Part shown: positions 21,455 through 32,908 of the stretch, piece by piece
How the letters are laid out: every line of letters starts with the position of its first letter
Numbering within the stretch: the stretch's first letter is position 1
Assembly (NCBI GenBank): GCA_002917075.1
Contig: NTMA01000042.1
Coordinates: 124,001 to 188,000 of the forward strand
DNA from: Hawksworthiomyces lignivorus
Taxonomy: Eukaryota; Ascomycota; Sordariomycetes; Ophiostomatales; Ophiostomataceae
DNA: 64,000 nucleotides
Direction of reading: 5' to 3'
Notes under the pieces: model-generated
The model's database searches: none
Seen by the model: only the letters and a program-made list of their open reading frames with translations
Told to the model about the DNA's origin: nothing
Translations under genes and position numbers: made by a program

Positions 21455-23094
21455 TCATTCATTAATTTCAATAGTATATCTGACTGAACGATCGAGAATT
21501 TGATTATGAAGGTCCAATTCCTTCCATAAATCTGCAGCTGGCTCGGCGTGAAGTGAGAGCACCACTGGGAACTTTCTTAGCGTGGCGTACGTGTCGGCCC
21601 ATGTGTCCAATCCTAACGCGCCTCCGATTTCCCTCGTCTTTGGGATAAGCCATGCGTCATCTGCCGGTTGGAAAATCGAGGCTCTGCCAAGGAAAAGCGC
21701 CCAGAACGACAATTCCAAAAGACTATCATCGTTGACAGTCGAGTCGCGCAGAGTTGAGTATGCTCGCTGTAACAATGGTGGGAAATGTAGCTGCGCCCCC
21801 ATCATCCCTTGCCAAAAGGTCATCATAAAAAAGGACAACCCGATATACAATATGTCATCGACAGATCCGGAATATCCAGATCTATCCTTGTCACCCGTAT
21901 TGATAATCCGATACCAGAAAAGCAAGAGAAGGTCATGGAACGACTCTACATCGAGAGTCTGAGAAAGAGGGCTGCTGGTATTGAGCAGACAGGTGAGAGC
22001 TGTGATATCTGCAAATATGGACCCGAATTTGAGTTCCTGGGGTTGAAAGAAGGAGAGAAGTGAAGTGCGATCTTCGAGGTCGTCCTTGAACTTGCTGCGC
22101 AGCCAAGCAACAGTACTTCCACCAGGGATGACGTCGACATCGAAATTTGTAGCACAACCAGAATAAAGAGCAAATTCTATGTCGGTCCTGTTTTTCAGCC
22201 AGTCAGGATTTAAATTCTCTCAACGCTCACACGACGATCGCCATACCTGAAAATCTTCTGCGCCAGCTTCGGTTTGAGGGCAATAAGAAGAGTTATTCCT
22301 CCATACAAATCTACCATCTTGAGCAGACCGTTGAAATGGATTCTGCCTTGGCTATACTGCTCTCGGAGGCGGTCAAAGAGAGTCATGGACAGGACGACGG
22401 CCATGGTCTCATCCCGCAAGGCCTCTTCACTAGAAAGCCTTCTGTTCACGAGGTTGAGCGTTATGGCTAGATGATGAAGTGCCTGCGACATGTGTTCGGG
22501 CGGAATTGGCTTCTGCCTCGTGGCTACTATTGACATGGCCACTGTGGAATGAAAATCTGTCGTATTCTGTGAGTATGGGCAATATATTATGCTCGCATGG
22601 GGCCATTTCTCACAGGCTTCATCGGTGAAAACAAGTTGAGTGAACATTGATTTGTCACTCGCAAGACATATTGAGTTGGCCAGCTCAGCAGGGAACATTG
22701 GGCCGCTTGTGTAAGATAGGACTTGATGGTGAGTTAGCTGTATGGTCTTACTTCGTCCAAAGGCCGCTCTCGATTAATACAGACATCTAAGAATAAAATA
22801 TCGAGACCAAGGCGTCAACTCGATCGGAAAGGTAAATGCTGACAGCGTACCGCCAACCGGTCGGTCAATAGCAGGGATAACTTCATCGCATTTTGAGTTC
22901 TGTGGCTCATCCTCGACCTTCTGCTCTGGGAAGAACGGCGCTCGAGGGACAAATGCCGCTTGGACGACTGACGTCAGTCGGCTACGGCGTGCTGGCCGCT
23001 TCTGCCCACGGTGACGGCCTCTCGCAGCTTGACTGCGGATTAGCTTCCTGCTGCGAGTGTCAAGAGAAGCGTTATCTATAAATAAGAACGACAT
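21455..23094 (-). CDS. Fungal transcription-factor-like protein (PF11951 type, no zinc cluster)
   Basis: Proposed exons are 23094..22781, 22705..22247 and 22187..21455, giving 501 residues. The second intron is secure: AAGATTTTCAG|G gives KIFRTDIEFALYSG, the family motif. The first intron (donor GTATTA, branch CTAAC, acceptor ACAAG) is chosen because it removes an in-frame TAA and keeps phase; other boundaries are possible. Seen: a basic N-terminal motif (SRKLIRSQAARGRHRGQKR, residues 15-33) in the place where related proteins have a short nuclear-type box, then the helical Fungal_trans_2 region. Known: such proteins lack a Zn2Cys6 domain yet resemble fungal regulators of secondary metabolism and pathogenicity. 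Function here is unknown. It is convergent with the dehydrogenase gene, 171 bp apart. Confidence 0.75.
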
Positions 23095-23897
23095 GTTTTG
23101 TTTATTTTGAGTCGAGCTAAGCGTGACGAGACATTTCGAATCGAAGGTAGTTTTGTATTGCAGCTGGAAAATAAAGCCTGGAGATGCTTAAGAGACGATT
23201 GTAGCGAGACACAGCAGCTGTTTGTAGGGGCATTTCGGATAGTCCACCCACCGGCTTTAAGCAAGACCGATCTGTGAGTACGCGGGTTGTGTACTCCATA
23301 CCACTGGTCTTGCATTGCTAGCGGAACCAAGCAAGGAACTGCTGGCCAGGGGGCGAGCCACTTGGTTAGACATTAACCGTCAGCCTCAGTTTTTATACAC
23401 CGAATTGCTTTACTGTTAAAGGATTTGAAGGCTTTGGGATTTGCTTCATTTCTCTTTCTTGTCAATGAAGAAGGGGATTGTTTTAATGAATCAAAAAAAT
23501 CGTAGAGAGATGAGGAAAGATAGCCAAGTTTGAAGTCTATTCAATCTTTTACATAAAAATACATTGCCTTTTCTGTTTCTTTTCTTATCATGCATCCTGA
23601 GCCAAAAGACCATCTTATCTTGCAATTCCATCTACCCATGGCAGACAAGACACGTCGCTAGGTATTCAGGCGTTCCGGCGTTCCGGCATCCCGTGGAGAG
23701 TTTTCCATGCGCCCCAAACCGCGATATGCTGTTAAACCTCCCAGACTCTCCACAGCCCTTTGTCGAGAAAGCCCCCCCGCTTCTCTTTGCCAATGCTCTT
23801 GGCACATGTCCGTAGCGTCCGTGTTGCTCGCGTGCTCTGCCGAGACCGTGCTGTTTGCGCTCTTCCGCGGCCCTCTTCCACCTCCAATTTATTTTTC
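23095..23897. other. Intergenic between regulator start and MRPS8 stop
   Basis: About 800 bp holding the promoter of the PF11951-like gene and the 3' flank of MRPS8. Small open frames on both strands look random. No RNA gene seen. Confidence 0.5.
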
Positions 23898-24389
23898 TTA
23901 TGCCGCGCTACACAGCACCAGTCCGCCGATCTTTCGGTCCAGCGCCTCCCGCACTTCTAGGATGCCCCGATCCGTGCTCAGGAACAGGCACTCGCCCACG
24001 TTCAGTCCTTTGACCGGCCCTGCGGGAAACCCCCGGGCCACCCGCTCGAGATCGGCCAGCGGTAGCGTCACCAGCCGCGTGGGCTTCGAGTATGCGTGCA
24101 GCTGCCGCAGCACGGGCGCGTTGTTCCAGTACTTGAGCCCCAGCCACAGCCGCCGCGAGGCCACGTTGGCCGAGGTGACGGGCTCCTCGAGGTGTGCGCC
24201 GGTCAGCAGGGCTTCGGGCGCCGGCGGCGTGGGCCCCGCGCGCGTGACGGACGACAGGAACCCGGCGCGGTGCAGGGCGAGGGCGAAGCGCAGGTTGTAC
24301 TTGTTGTTGGGGATCGAGGTGAGGCCGAGCCGGGCCTTGGACGCGTTCTGCAGGTGGGAGCAGGTGTTGACGACGTGGAGGATGCCCAT
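23898..24389 (-). CDS. MRPS8: Mitochondrial small-subunit ribosomal protein uS8m (MRPS8)
   Basis: A single exon of 163 residues from ATG 24389 (MGILHVVNTCSHLQNASKARL). Seen: the uS8 layout, with LTSIPNNKYNLRFALALHRAGFLSSV at the N-terminal alpha/beta unit and the C-terminal LFLSTDRGILEVREALDRKIGG, equivalent to the ISTSxGxMxxxEAxxxxxGGE signature of bacterial S8. Known: uS8 binds the central domain of the small-subunit rRNA; the mitochondrial form begins close to the mature N-terminus, as here. Length matches fungal MRPS8. GC-rich codons generate longer false frames on the same strand. Confidence 0.93.
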   Translation of the reverse strand: MGILHVVNTCSHLQNASKARLGLTSIPNNKYNLRFALALHRAGFLSSVTRAGPTPPAPEALLTGAHLEEPVTSANVASRRLWLGLKYWNNAPVLRQLHAYSKPTRLVTLPLADLERVARGFPAGPVKGLNVGECLFLSTDRGILEVREALDRKIGGLVLCSAA

Positions 24390-25925
24390 GGTTGTGTCGG
24401 GTGGCGGTGGTCAAGGCTGAGAGGGGTAGGAGAAGGAAAAAAATCAAAGGAAGAGGCTGTGCCTCAGGGGTCGCAGGTGCTCTGTCTGCCGGAATAGGGA
24501 CAAGGCTGAAGGGGGAGCACAAACGAAGCAGAGATCTGCCGATGGTAGATGCGATAGAAGTTGCTCGGTGGGTTGTCGTAAATAGGAAGCCCACCGGGTC
24601 TGTCACCCACTATGCCGACCGAAGCTGCTCGTATAGGTGTGCAAAGAGCAATCACCAATTTTTTCTCTGTCTTTTGCGATGTGCCCGCGGAAGAGAACGT
24701 CGCCGCGATTGTCAGTTTCTTCACGAAATCATCCGTTTGGATATTTTTCGTTTCTGCTCTCTCAAAATTTTTGGCGTACAAAAAAGATCCAATGGCCCGA
24801 GAAATCGCTGTGTGGAAAATGTGGGGCTTAAGCTTCCGCATTTGATAGGTGCACACCTCATCTTAAATAAAGCCGCCACCCCCCAGTCGCATCCGCGGTA
24901 GAAGTGCACTGGGACTTTCTCGACACCGTTACGACAGCGATCGTCGTCGGCTACATAAAGCTATGTTTGGCTGGACTTTGAGGCAGAAGTCTGGCACTTA
25001 GTTGGGGGGAATTTTTACTGCATCTCAATCGCTGCCTTTTTTTTTTTTTTTTTTTTTCCTGGCAATATGTAATGGAGTTGGCCAGCTTCGGCTTCCTCTT
25101 TGATTTACAACTTGTATATTGTCGACCTTGTTTGCAGAACTTCCGATGAATGTGGCTTCGATATTTAATCTCTAGGTAAGCCACTCAGTGAAAAGTACAT
25201 TGAGCTCTCAGTAGATATTATCGCCGTTATGATTTCTTACGAAGTCAGTCCGCTACTCCCACTGGAGGAGGTCATAATTTTGGCCTCTATCCGGATATAG
25301 AAACAGGGAGGTAGCCTATTAAATGTGACAGATACCTGAAATTATTTGCTTGGGTATGAAGAGAAGGGAGGGTACAGACACCTGGGGATGCTGGTTTGGG
25401 CCTCCAGCGAGCGCCCGAAATTTGACTTCGATGAGTACCAACCAGTTAGCAATTCGAAGAGATCCCATGATATCTCTGGTCGTCAATTCGTTGGCCAACT
25501 GTTGCCCTGCAGCAGATGTAAATGATGTATGCTGGTCTGAACGCTTCGTGCATTGTTCTCAGAGAGGCTCAACTTGACAGAACAGCGTAGGAGAGTATCC
25601 AACTGGTTCAGTTGAAATTCTGCCTCGAAAAAAATAATAGTACCCAGAAAATCCATGTACATATAATGGGAACAAAAGTCATTAATGCTATTGGGCGATG
25701 ATTTCATATGATATATACTGTTGCCTATCCTGTGCTCACTTAACAAGGCTCATCAATTTCGCAGACTTTTCAACACTAACTTTCAAATATTGTCATTAGA
25801 TGCTTCTCGAGTAACTCGATCACGTCTCATAGAAGAAGAAAAAAGAAACTCGGCCAAATTTGCACATGCAGGCACTTTGTCATATCATCTTTTAAACTTA
25901 AGAAATCGTCGTCGACCTTGGTACA
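24390..25925. other. Long intergenic region
   Basis: About 1.5 kb without a convincing gene. It holds the MRPS8 promoter, a 21-nt T tract at 25037..25057 and the upstream region of the membrane-protein gene. Open frames on both strands are short, overlapping and without family resemblance. Confidence 0.5.
25037..25057. repeat. Homopolymer T tract, 21 nt
   Basis: There are 21 consecutive T bases in the intergenic region between MRPS8 and the membrane-protein gene. No associated gene was identified. Confidence 0.85.
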
Positions 25926-27734
25926 ATGTCTGCGTCAACTCCCACGGCTTTGCAGTGGCTTCTTCTCGCCAAAAACGGCACCCAAGATATCTTCATCAGT
26001 TGCCTGGGCGCGATAATTGCTAGCTCACTTCTGGCGCTTCACCTCAATGTTGCCCGGCCGTCTCCCGAGAGTACATCTGCATCCCTTTTCACAAGATGGT
26101 GGAATGCGAGTCTGGCTCGCCAGATACGTCGATCTATGACCTGGACTGCGATGGTGGTACTGGCCCCAGAGTTTCTCGTGGGCTTGGCATTCGGGGATTG
26201 GCGAGCTGCCTCTCAGGGCTCCATTATATTTAAGGAGTTTGGGAGAGGACGTGTGAAAACTTGGGGGAAAAAGCATGCAAGCTTCGCAAACATGGGAGGG
26301 ATGAAATTCCGACTGCATAAAGACAAAGACGATTGGTCTGGCTCAGCGTTGGACGTCACAGAAGCTCGTTCAACTATTTATTTGGTATGGCGTCGCATCG
26401 CTGTGGAGCACACAACATCTCGAGAGGTCGAAACTGTTTGGAATCAAGGAAAGAAGGTATTTTGGGGTGGGTTAGTGAGAACGGCTGCAGTTATTATGGT
26501 ACCTTTGCAACCATTGATCAAATATTTCCCCGACGTGTTTCCAAGAAGATTAGTCAAAGGAAAAGCTCCAATTCGAAATTCCAGAGGAACAACTGAAAGC
26601 TCGGCTGCATCTGAAGATATTTCACTTGCAGAATTTCATAGTTCCACGGCTACGCGGGGAATATATGGGCATGATATCGAGCTCTCTCCTTCGCCAGCAG
26701 AATCGACATCTGAACCCTCCACTCCTCGCCCACCGTCCATCGACTTAGCTCAAGTCAACTTGACCGCTAGCCCACATGACGACAGCTATAATGAAGAGAA
26801 TGTCACAGTTCCAACCGACGGCGAGATAGACTTGCATCATACAGACGGCGAGCCATACCAAAGAAATCTTGACAGATCATATGCTGATGGTGAAGAGCCT
26901 TTGCTTGAAGATGGAGTCACTCTCTACCTCAACGCCGTCCAAGTCGTTGTTGCTCAGATTCTAGGAATCCTGGACGACCAAATCAGTATCAGCGAGCGGG
27001 ACATTGACGAAAAAGGCAAAACGAGCATTCTTAGCAAGGTATTTGCTGTGTCACAACTATTCTGGTTTGCCCTTCGCATTATCACAGAATTTTCCATGGG
27101 CCAAACACCAACGCAGCTTGAGCTTGCCTCGTTTACATACGTCCTCTGCGCTCTTTTGGCATACTCATTTTACTGGTCTAAACCGCAGGATGTCGAGCAT
27201 CCAAAGGAGTTTGTCGTTCCTCAGTCTAGAAACGTCCGTCCGGTGACGGACGCGGACATCATATATCTGAGCACATTTGGCGGCTCCTCCTTCCTTGAGC
27301 GAAACTTTGTGCCTCCCTTTGGAATGTCCGGCATACCACACGATGTGAGGGAACAAAAAGCTGCAGACTCCTCCTTCTCGTATTTTATTTCGCTCGGCAG
27401 TGAGGGGATTCCGCTATTCGACGACGACTTTGCTGGAATTATTATGGGAATGGTTTTCGGGGCCCTCTATTGCTTGTGCTGGAACTATCCGTTCCCAGCC
27501 CCTTGGGAGCAATGGACATGGCGCCTGTCTTCGCTTATTATCACCGCCTCTCTTATTCCATTTGCCATCGCAAATTACATTTGTTCTGTTATCGCATTCC
27601 GGCACCGCAAAGATCATGGGTCGCCTATGACAACCCACATTGTACACGTTCTCACACTTTATGCCTTACTATCCTTGTATACCGCCTGTCGGATCTTTAT
27701 GTTAGTTGAGATGGTCCGCGCACTCTTTGTCTAG
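25926..27734 (+). CDS. Fungal multi-pass membrane protein of unknown function
   Basis: A single exon of 602 residues from ATG 25926 (MSASTPTALQWLLLAKNG). Seen: an N-terminal hydrophobic stretch (IFISCLGAIIASSLLALHLN), then a region ending RSMTWTAMVVLAPEFLVG, a polar soluble loop of about 200 residues rich in Ser/Glu/Asp, and four or so hydrophobic helices in the C-terminal third (FWFALRIITEF, FTYVLCALLAYSFYW, the segment around IIMGMVFGALYCLCW, and the last two). The W-A-x-x-x-LAPE motif with a following DW is a hallmark of a large expanded family in Pezizomycotina whose role is unknown. Codon use is AT-richer than the housekeeping block. Whether it sits in the plasma membrane is inference. 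Confidence 0.82.
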   Translation: MSASTPTALQWLLLAKNGTQDIFISCLGAIIASSLLALHLNVARPSPESTSASLFTRWWNASLARQIRRSMTWTAMVVLAPEFLVGLAFGDWRAASQGSIIFKEFGRGRVKTWGKKHASFANMGGMKFRLHKDKDDWSGSALDVTEARSTIYLVWRRIAVEHTTSREVETVWNQGKKVFWGGLVRTAAVIMVPLQPLIKYFPDVFPRRLVKGKAPIRNSRGTTESSAASEDISLAEFHSSTATRGIYGHDIELSPSPAESTSEPSTPRPPSIDLAQVNLTASPHDDSYNEENVTVPTDGEIDLHHTDGEPYQRNLDRSYADGEEPLLEDGVTLYLNAVQVVVAQILGILDDQISISERDIDEKGKTSILSKVFAVSQLFWFALRIITEFSMGQTPTQLELASFTYVLCALLAYSFYWSKPQDVEHPKEFVVPQSRNVRPVTDADIIYLSTFGGSSFLERNFVPPFGMSGIPHDVREQKAADSSFSYFISLGSEGIPLFDDDFAGIIMGMVFGALYCLCWNYPFPAPWEQWTWRLSSLIITASLIPFAIANYICSVIAFRHRKDHGSPMTTHIVHVLTLYALLSLYTACRIFMLVEMVRALFV

Positions 27735-29054
27735 GTAGCGGAGGGATTTATTGACGCGGTCGAGACTATGCGTGCTATCACTAAACGAGACGAGAAAGAT
27801 ATTATTTCATATTGGAACAGTCTATTAGAATGTACTTTGGATTTTATGTTATATTTCATCTAGTATAAGAGTGTTGGTGCGTATAGCGTGGTGAGTTACG
27901 CTATGAACGTGTAACGTAACCTCATCATCTCCCAAGGTCATAACATTTCGGTCCACATAGGTCATATATCTACTCCAGAGATTGGGTATATTACAATTTC
28001 ATAGCAAAATATAAAAGAGCTCGGTTATTTTGATTATAGATAAATTAACTCCCGCACGTATGTATCGACTTTTGTCCTACCGTCATCGCTATTGTCTCTC
28101 GTTTATGAAGAATTTCGTGCAGACACTGCAGCTTCCATCTTCTCTCGCCTCTACGGAGCGTGCGTATGAGCGATTTAAAGGCATCGTGATAATTTAGAGT
28201 AGAGTGAATATAATAGCGATGGCTAGGCGGATACAAGGTTTGGTAAATTAGTCTTGCTTCTCTTAGATCCATTTGAGTCTCACTTTGTTGAGCAATAAAA
28301 AGTTCGTGCCAAGTCTACGAGTATACAGGGATGATGTAGTCCTGCTCTGTGGTTGGCGACCCGAATAATGCCTTGGCATGGACTTATTGACGACGACTCT
28401 CGCTATGTTGACAAATCGAATGAATGCTACATGTGTTTGAGTAATGATTAAGCTCTTGGCAGAAGAACTAGTAGGCTGCGAGAAACAAGGCGACTTCGAA
28501 AGTGGTGTCGTCGCCTCTTGTCGAAGCATCATACCCAGCAACATACATCCTATTTAGCCTAAAATATGGCATCAGCTATGCGAGATCAACAGATAAAGTA
28601 AGGATGAGTGCAGCCGAAAAGCTGGGGAGACGTTGTGCTTCTCACAAGCCTAGACCAGCTCGTGCGAAGCTTATTGTTAAATCTTGGATAGCCTCAATGT
28701 AACACCATTCCTCGAGGTTTGCCTCGTAGTTTTCCGATTGGTCCAATCCCCACATTCGTAACTGGTTAGTTATTTTGTGCTAGTGTTGACCGCCTGTTTG
28801 ATTGGATTTTCTTTCGTGCCTCGTGGAAGGTCTTGGTCGTACGTCCCAAGTTAGTAGCGTTAGCATATCGCTAGCCGATGATGTCTTATCTCGTAGCGAC
28901 GGCGAATCGTCCGCATTGTCCGCTCCTTTTCTTTGTATGGGATATAAAAGAACCCGCAATGGAAGTGCAAAAAGCCTTTTTGTCTGTCCCCGTTTTGTAC
29001 AAGAAAAAGCACAAACATTTATAACGCGTGATACCCGAGAACACTGAAGAAAGA
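27735..29054. other. Long intergenic region
   Basis: About 1.3 kb, AT-rich (especially 27780-28300), with no coding frame I can support on either strand. It separates two plus-strand genes and should contain the phosphoesterase promoter close to 29055. Confidence 0.5.
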
Positions 29055-29819
29055 ATGACGCAACCATCCACCATCGACCCAGGTGTCATAGCTGGCCCGG
29101 ACCGGCCACCCTATCCGCTGGGCGTGCCTATGAAGTTTGCTCCTGACGGCACGGTCCAGGTATACCGCGGCAACACGACGCTCTGTCACATCCCCGTTGA
29201 CGCTCCAATTATGGCCGGGATGCATGCTGTCTATGAAGCGTTCAAAGCCCACCCCACGTTGTCGCGCAAAATTCGCCTCTTGCCACCATCCTCCTGGCAC
29301 ATGACCGTCATGGACGGCGTCCGGGAAGTCGAGTGCGAGCCTGGCATGTGGCCCGAAGGCATGGAAAAGGAGCCGCTGGATGTGTGCACAGGCGTGTTTG
29401 CTACCAACCTGCGGCAGCAGCTGAGCGCTGAGAAACTGGCGGAGGAGGGGCTGCAGTCGCCCTATAAGATGCGTGTCACCGGCTTTCATTCAAACAGCAC
29501 TGGCTTTAGACTAGACCTAGAGGGTGCCACAGAGGCGGAGGAAGCTCGCATGCGCCGGCTGCGCGACCGTCTCGCTGATGCGTTTGGGTTCCGCGCACCC
29601 AATCATACGACGTACCGGTTTCACGCTACCTTTGCTTATTTTCTGAGATTTCTTGATCCTGGTGAGGAGGTAGAGATGTGGAACAAGCTGTTTGCGGAAC
29701 TAGAGCCCGGGATCCAGATGGTAGTCGAGCTGGGGCCGGTCGAATACTGCACGTTTGAGGACATGCTCGCGTTTCCGCGACAGTTTTATGTGGGCGAGGA
29801 AACAAGCGATTCACATTGA
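29055..29819 (+). CDS. 2H-phosphoesterase superfamily protein (DUF1868-like)
   Basis: A single exon of 254 residues from ATG 29055 (MTQPSTIDPGVIAG); an in-frame GTG at 29028 is upstream and not used. Seen: two H-x-T motifs, H82-M-T84 (WHMTVMDG) and H190-A-T192 (YRFHATFAYF), about 108 residues apart, the signature of the 2H (LigT-like) fold, plus N-terminal VPMKFAPDGTVQVYRGNT. Known: 2H enzymes open 2',3'-cyclic phosphates or cleave 2',5' linkages in RNA or nucleotides. The fungal branch is uncharacterised, so the substrate is open. Both histidines and both threonines are intact, so it is likely active. Confidence 0.85.
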   Translation: MTQPSTIDPGVIAGPDRPPYPLGVPMKFAPDGTVQVYRGNTTLCHIPVDAPIMAGMHAVYEAFKAHPTLSRKIRLLPPSSWHMTVMDGVREVECEPGMWPEGMEKEPLDVCTGVFATNLRQQLSAEKLAEEGLQSPYKMRVTGFHSNSTGFRLDLEGATEAEEARMRRLRDRLADAFGFRAPNHTTYRFHATFAYFLRFLDPGEEVEMWNKLFAELEPGIQMVVELGPVEYCTFEDMLAFPRQFYVGEETSDSH

Positions 29820-30659
29820 CGCGGAGGGCGTAGCATTTAGTCTGATAATAGTTCGTGATTGCATATATTGTATATACGGCATCATCAATAAAAACGTTGC
29901 ATCTGCATATACTTATTTGGCGCTGCATCCACGTGGCCGCAAGGTTTTCGCTCTGGGCTGTAGTTTGTTCCTCTCCCCGTCCCCACGAGTTAATTACGCC
30001 TCGATGGAATAATGTACGTTCTTTGCGCAATTCAATCGTGTAGTTCAAATCATCTCACTGCGTCGCTAAAACGTGGGAGTGGTCTCCAATCTTATTCCGA
30101 ACTGTTGGCTCTCGCAGGGGTTTGCGATCCAGTTCTAGCCATCGCTTGTAGATAGCCGTCCGTCGGCTGGCGATAAGATTCCAGTAGCCTGGTTTTTTTC
30201 TGCAGACTTTCGATAATTGTGGAACCAGCACCACAGCTCTTTGTACCAAAGAATGGCTCAAAAATCGTTACCACGTTCATGGGCCAGCTAGTCTTATTCG
30301 TTGTTGAAAAGGTACACTAAGAAAAACGTGTGAAAAAATCACCTTACTGGCGCTATAATCTAGAAGTCTGGGGTATCAAAGTACGTGCCGTAAGCACAAG
30401 TCTTTCCTTGGCTGATGTGGGATGCATTCGACGATGTTAGACAGGGTAGCATACGGGAAGCAATAAAATCCAATATAGACGATAATCGTCCTCGTACAGA
30501 CCAGCACGCAATATAAAATGATGAGCTTCGCCGCCATGGTATTTTTCACAAGCAGATAGCCAGGCAGAACACCAAGCTCTCCCCCTCTCTTGCTTTCAGC
30601 TTGCACACTTTTTATTTTCCAAGAAAGAAATAAGAAAAGTCTTCAGCAATCTACCAGCA
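29820..30659. other. Intergenic between phosphoesterase and sugar transporter
   Basis: About 840 bp holding the transporter promoter. Minus-strand open frames at 30055-30280 and 30376-30606 start with ATG, and one is hydrophobic at its start, but I recognise no product and no consistent splicing. Confidence 0.45.
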
Positions 30660-32595
30660 ATGGCCACCAGCAAGGCAACGGCCGAAGGCGCCGTAGAGGA
30701 AGTGCCGCCTGTGCACCAGTCCGAATGGCTGTCCGACGCTCAAGAGGCCAACTCGCAGGAGCATAATCTCAGTTTCTTTAACGCCCTGCGGCTGTACCGC
30801 AAGTCCGTCTTGTGGTCTGTGGCTGTATCGACCTCCATCTTCATGGAGGGCTACGATACTATGCTAATGGGTAACTTGTATGGCCTGCCATCTTTCCAGC
30901 AGCACTACGGCGAGCCAATTGGCAACGGCAAATACGAGGTGTCGGCACCTTGGCAGGCCGGCTTGAGCAATGGTTCTACGTGTGGCCAGCTCATCGGGCT
31001 TTTGCTGGCCGGTTTTGTCACTGAGAGGATCGGTTTCCGCAAGACCATGATCACCGGCTTGTTCCTCAATGCAGCATTGGTCTTTATGACCTTTTTTGCC
31101 CCGAACATCAGGGTCCTTTTTGCGGGTCAACTGCTCTTTGGTAAGCTTTTTTCCCTCTCCCTTTACTTTCAGACTCTATCTTAGTTATCCACAAACACTA
31201 ACGCTCTAAAAAAAGGTATCGCCATGGGCCTGTATCAGACGACTCCTGTTGTTTATGCCTTGGAAATCTCACCTGTCTCTCTCCAGGCATATTTGACTAC
31301 TTACGTCAATACCTGCTGGGTAAGATTCTTCTGGCGAAATGTCTCTTGAAATTCGTGCTCGCTTCGACGCTAACTCTGGACTCGATGATTTCAAGGCAAT
31401 TGGCCATCTGATTGGTGCCGGTATCCTTCGAGGCGTTCTGACGATCAATGACGAGTGGGGATACAGAGTCCCATTTGCGATTCAGTATGCCAGCCAACTT
31501 CCTCCTTCTTTCGCAATGTACGCATACTTTTGTTTTAATTTGTCAGCTGCTAATACCAAACTTCTTCAGATGGATTTGGCCAGTTATTCTTATTCCCATC
31601 ATTTTCTTCGCCCCTGAGTCGCCGTGGTGGCTCGTTCGCATGGATCGTCTTGAGGAGGCCAAGGCTGTCCTCAAACGGCTCACGTCCGATTCCGCAGACG
31701 TGGATTTTGATCTCGACAAGAACATTGCTTTGATGGTGGTCACGACAAACTACGAGCGGACCTTGAAAATTGAAACATCCTACCTGGCGTGCTTTAAGGG
31801 TGTTGATCTCTACCGCACTTTTATCAGCGTCGGCATCTACTGCATCCAGACGCTCAGCGGCAACCCGCTGCGCGCATACTCGACGTACTTTTTGGAAAAG
31901 GCTGGCTTGGCAACGACAGAGTCGTTCAATATGACGATTGTCAACTATGCCTTGGCTCTTGTCGGCGGCTTTGTTGCGGTATGCTTCTACTCTACCTGAA
32001 TAATCTCCTCCCCCTTTTTTTTGGCCACGTTCTTCTTCTAACGAGCCTTTCTGTTTCCTAGTGGCCTCTTCTGTCTATGTTTGGTCGCCGTCCCATCTAC
32101 GTCTATAGCTTGGCCATGATGTTCATTCTCATGATCATCATCGGCGCTCTCGGCGTGCCCCAGGCGCACTCCACGAGCGTGTCGTACTCGTGGGCGATTG
32201 GCGCCATTCTCATCGTGTCCTCCTTCCTGTACAACGCAGCAGCCGGCCCGCTCACCAACACGCTGTGCTCCGAGATCTCTTCGTCTGTGCTCTGCAGCAA
32301 ATCGGTCGCGCTGGCCCGGTGGTTTTACGCCGTGTCGACTATCATCGCCAGCGTGCTGACCCCGTATCAGCTCAACACCACAGCGTGGAACTGGGGCGCC
32401 AAGACGGGGTTCTTCTGGGCCGGCGGCTGCCTCATTTCTCTCATCTTTGCCTACTATTGCGTTCCCGAGACCAAAAACCGCACGGCGGCCGAGCTGGACA
32501 TTCTGTTTAGCCGCAAAGTGTCGCCGCGGCACTTTGCCAAGACGCAGGTGGATCTGGCGGAAGCTGTACACGAGACGGAGAACGAGAAGTTGTAA
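30660..32595 (+). CDS. Major facilitator sugar transporter, maltose/alpha-glucoside permease type
   Basis: Exons 30660..31140, 31216..31319, 31396..31484, 31570..31978 and 32062..32595 give 538 residues. Seen: TM1 followed by EGYDTMLMGNLYGLPSFQ, the RIGFRK loop after TM2, a central PESPWWLVR before the long cytoplasmic loop (EEAKAVLKRL), FGRRPIYV after TM8 and PETKNRTAAELD after TM12: the sugar porter signature set. Splice joins give WAIGHLIGAGILRG and FAIQWIWPVILIP, as in maltose permeases. Known: these are plasma-membrane proton symporters of alpha-glucosides. Inference: oligosaccharide uptake; exact sugar unknown. A Zn2Cys6 factor lies convergently 313 bp downstream, a common pairing for sugar-responsive regulation, although no enzyme gene is adjacent. 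Confidence 0.92.
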
Positions 32596-32908
32596 ATGAT
32601 ATTAGTCCTTCTGGACGTTGTATTGGAAAGTGGTCCTCTCCCATTTTGCAATATCACGGGGAGGTCGCTTGCCTGCTCAAATTGGATCAAACGGACCACA
32701 ACTTAATTGTATAATACATCATGGCTGGAACCTGCCTCTGTAGTCTTTCAATTTAATTATATATACATGAAAAAACATGAAAGAGCAAAAGTGCTAGCTT
32801 GAGTAATAGTACACAATTTGATGCGCATCTTTTCAAATCCTGCCAAAGAAAACCACATTTATTAAATAAACACTAGTCAATTCAAGATTTGTAGAGGTAC
32901 AGGATAGA
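32596..32908. other. Intergenic between convergent transporter and regulator genes
   Basis: This 313-bp AT-rich 3'-3' interval should hold both polyadenylation regions. No gene seen. Confidence 0.55.

Noticed and set aside
30376..30606. Small minus-strand frame with hydrophobic N-terminus (MAAKLIILYCVLVC)
   Set aside because: It might be a small secreted protein, but the frame soon turns random and no splice solution gives a convincing mature part.
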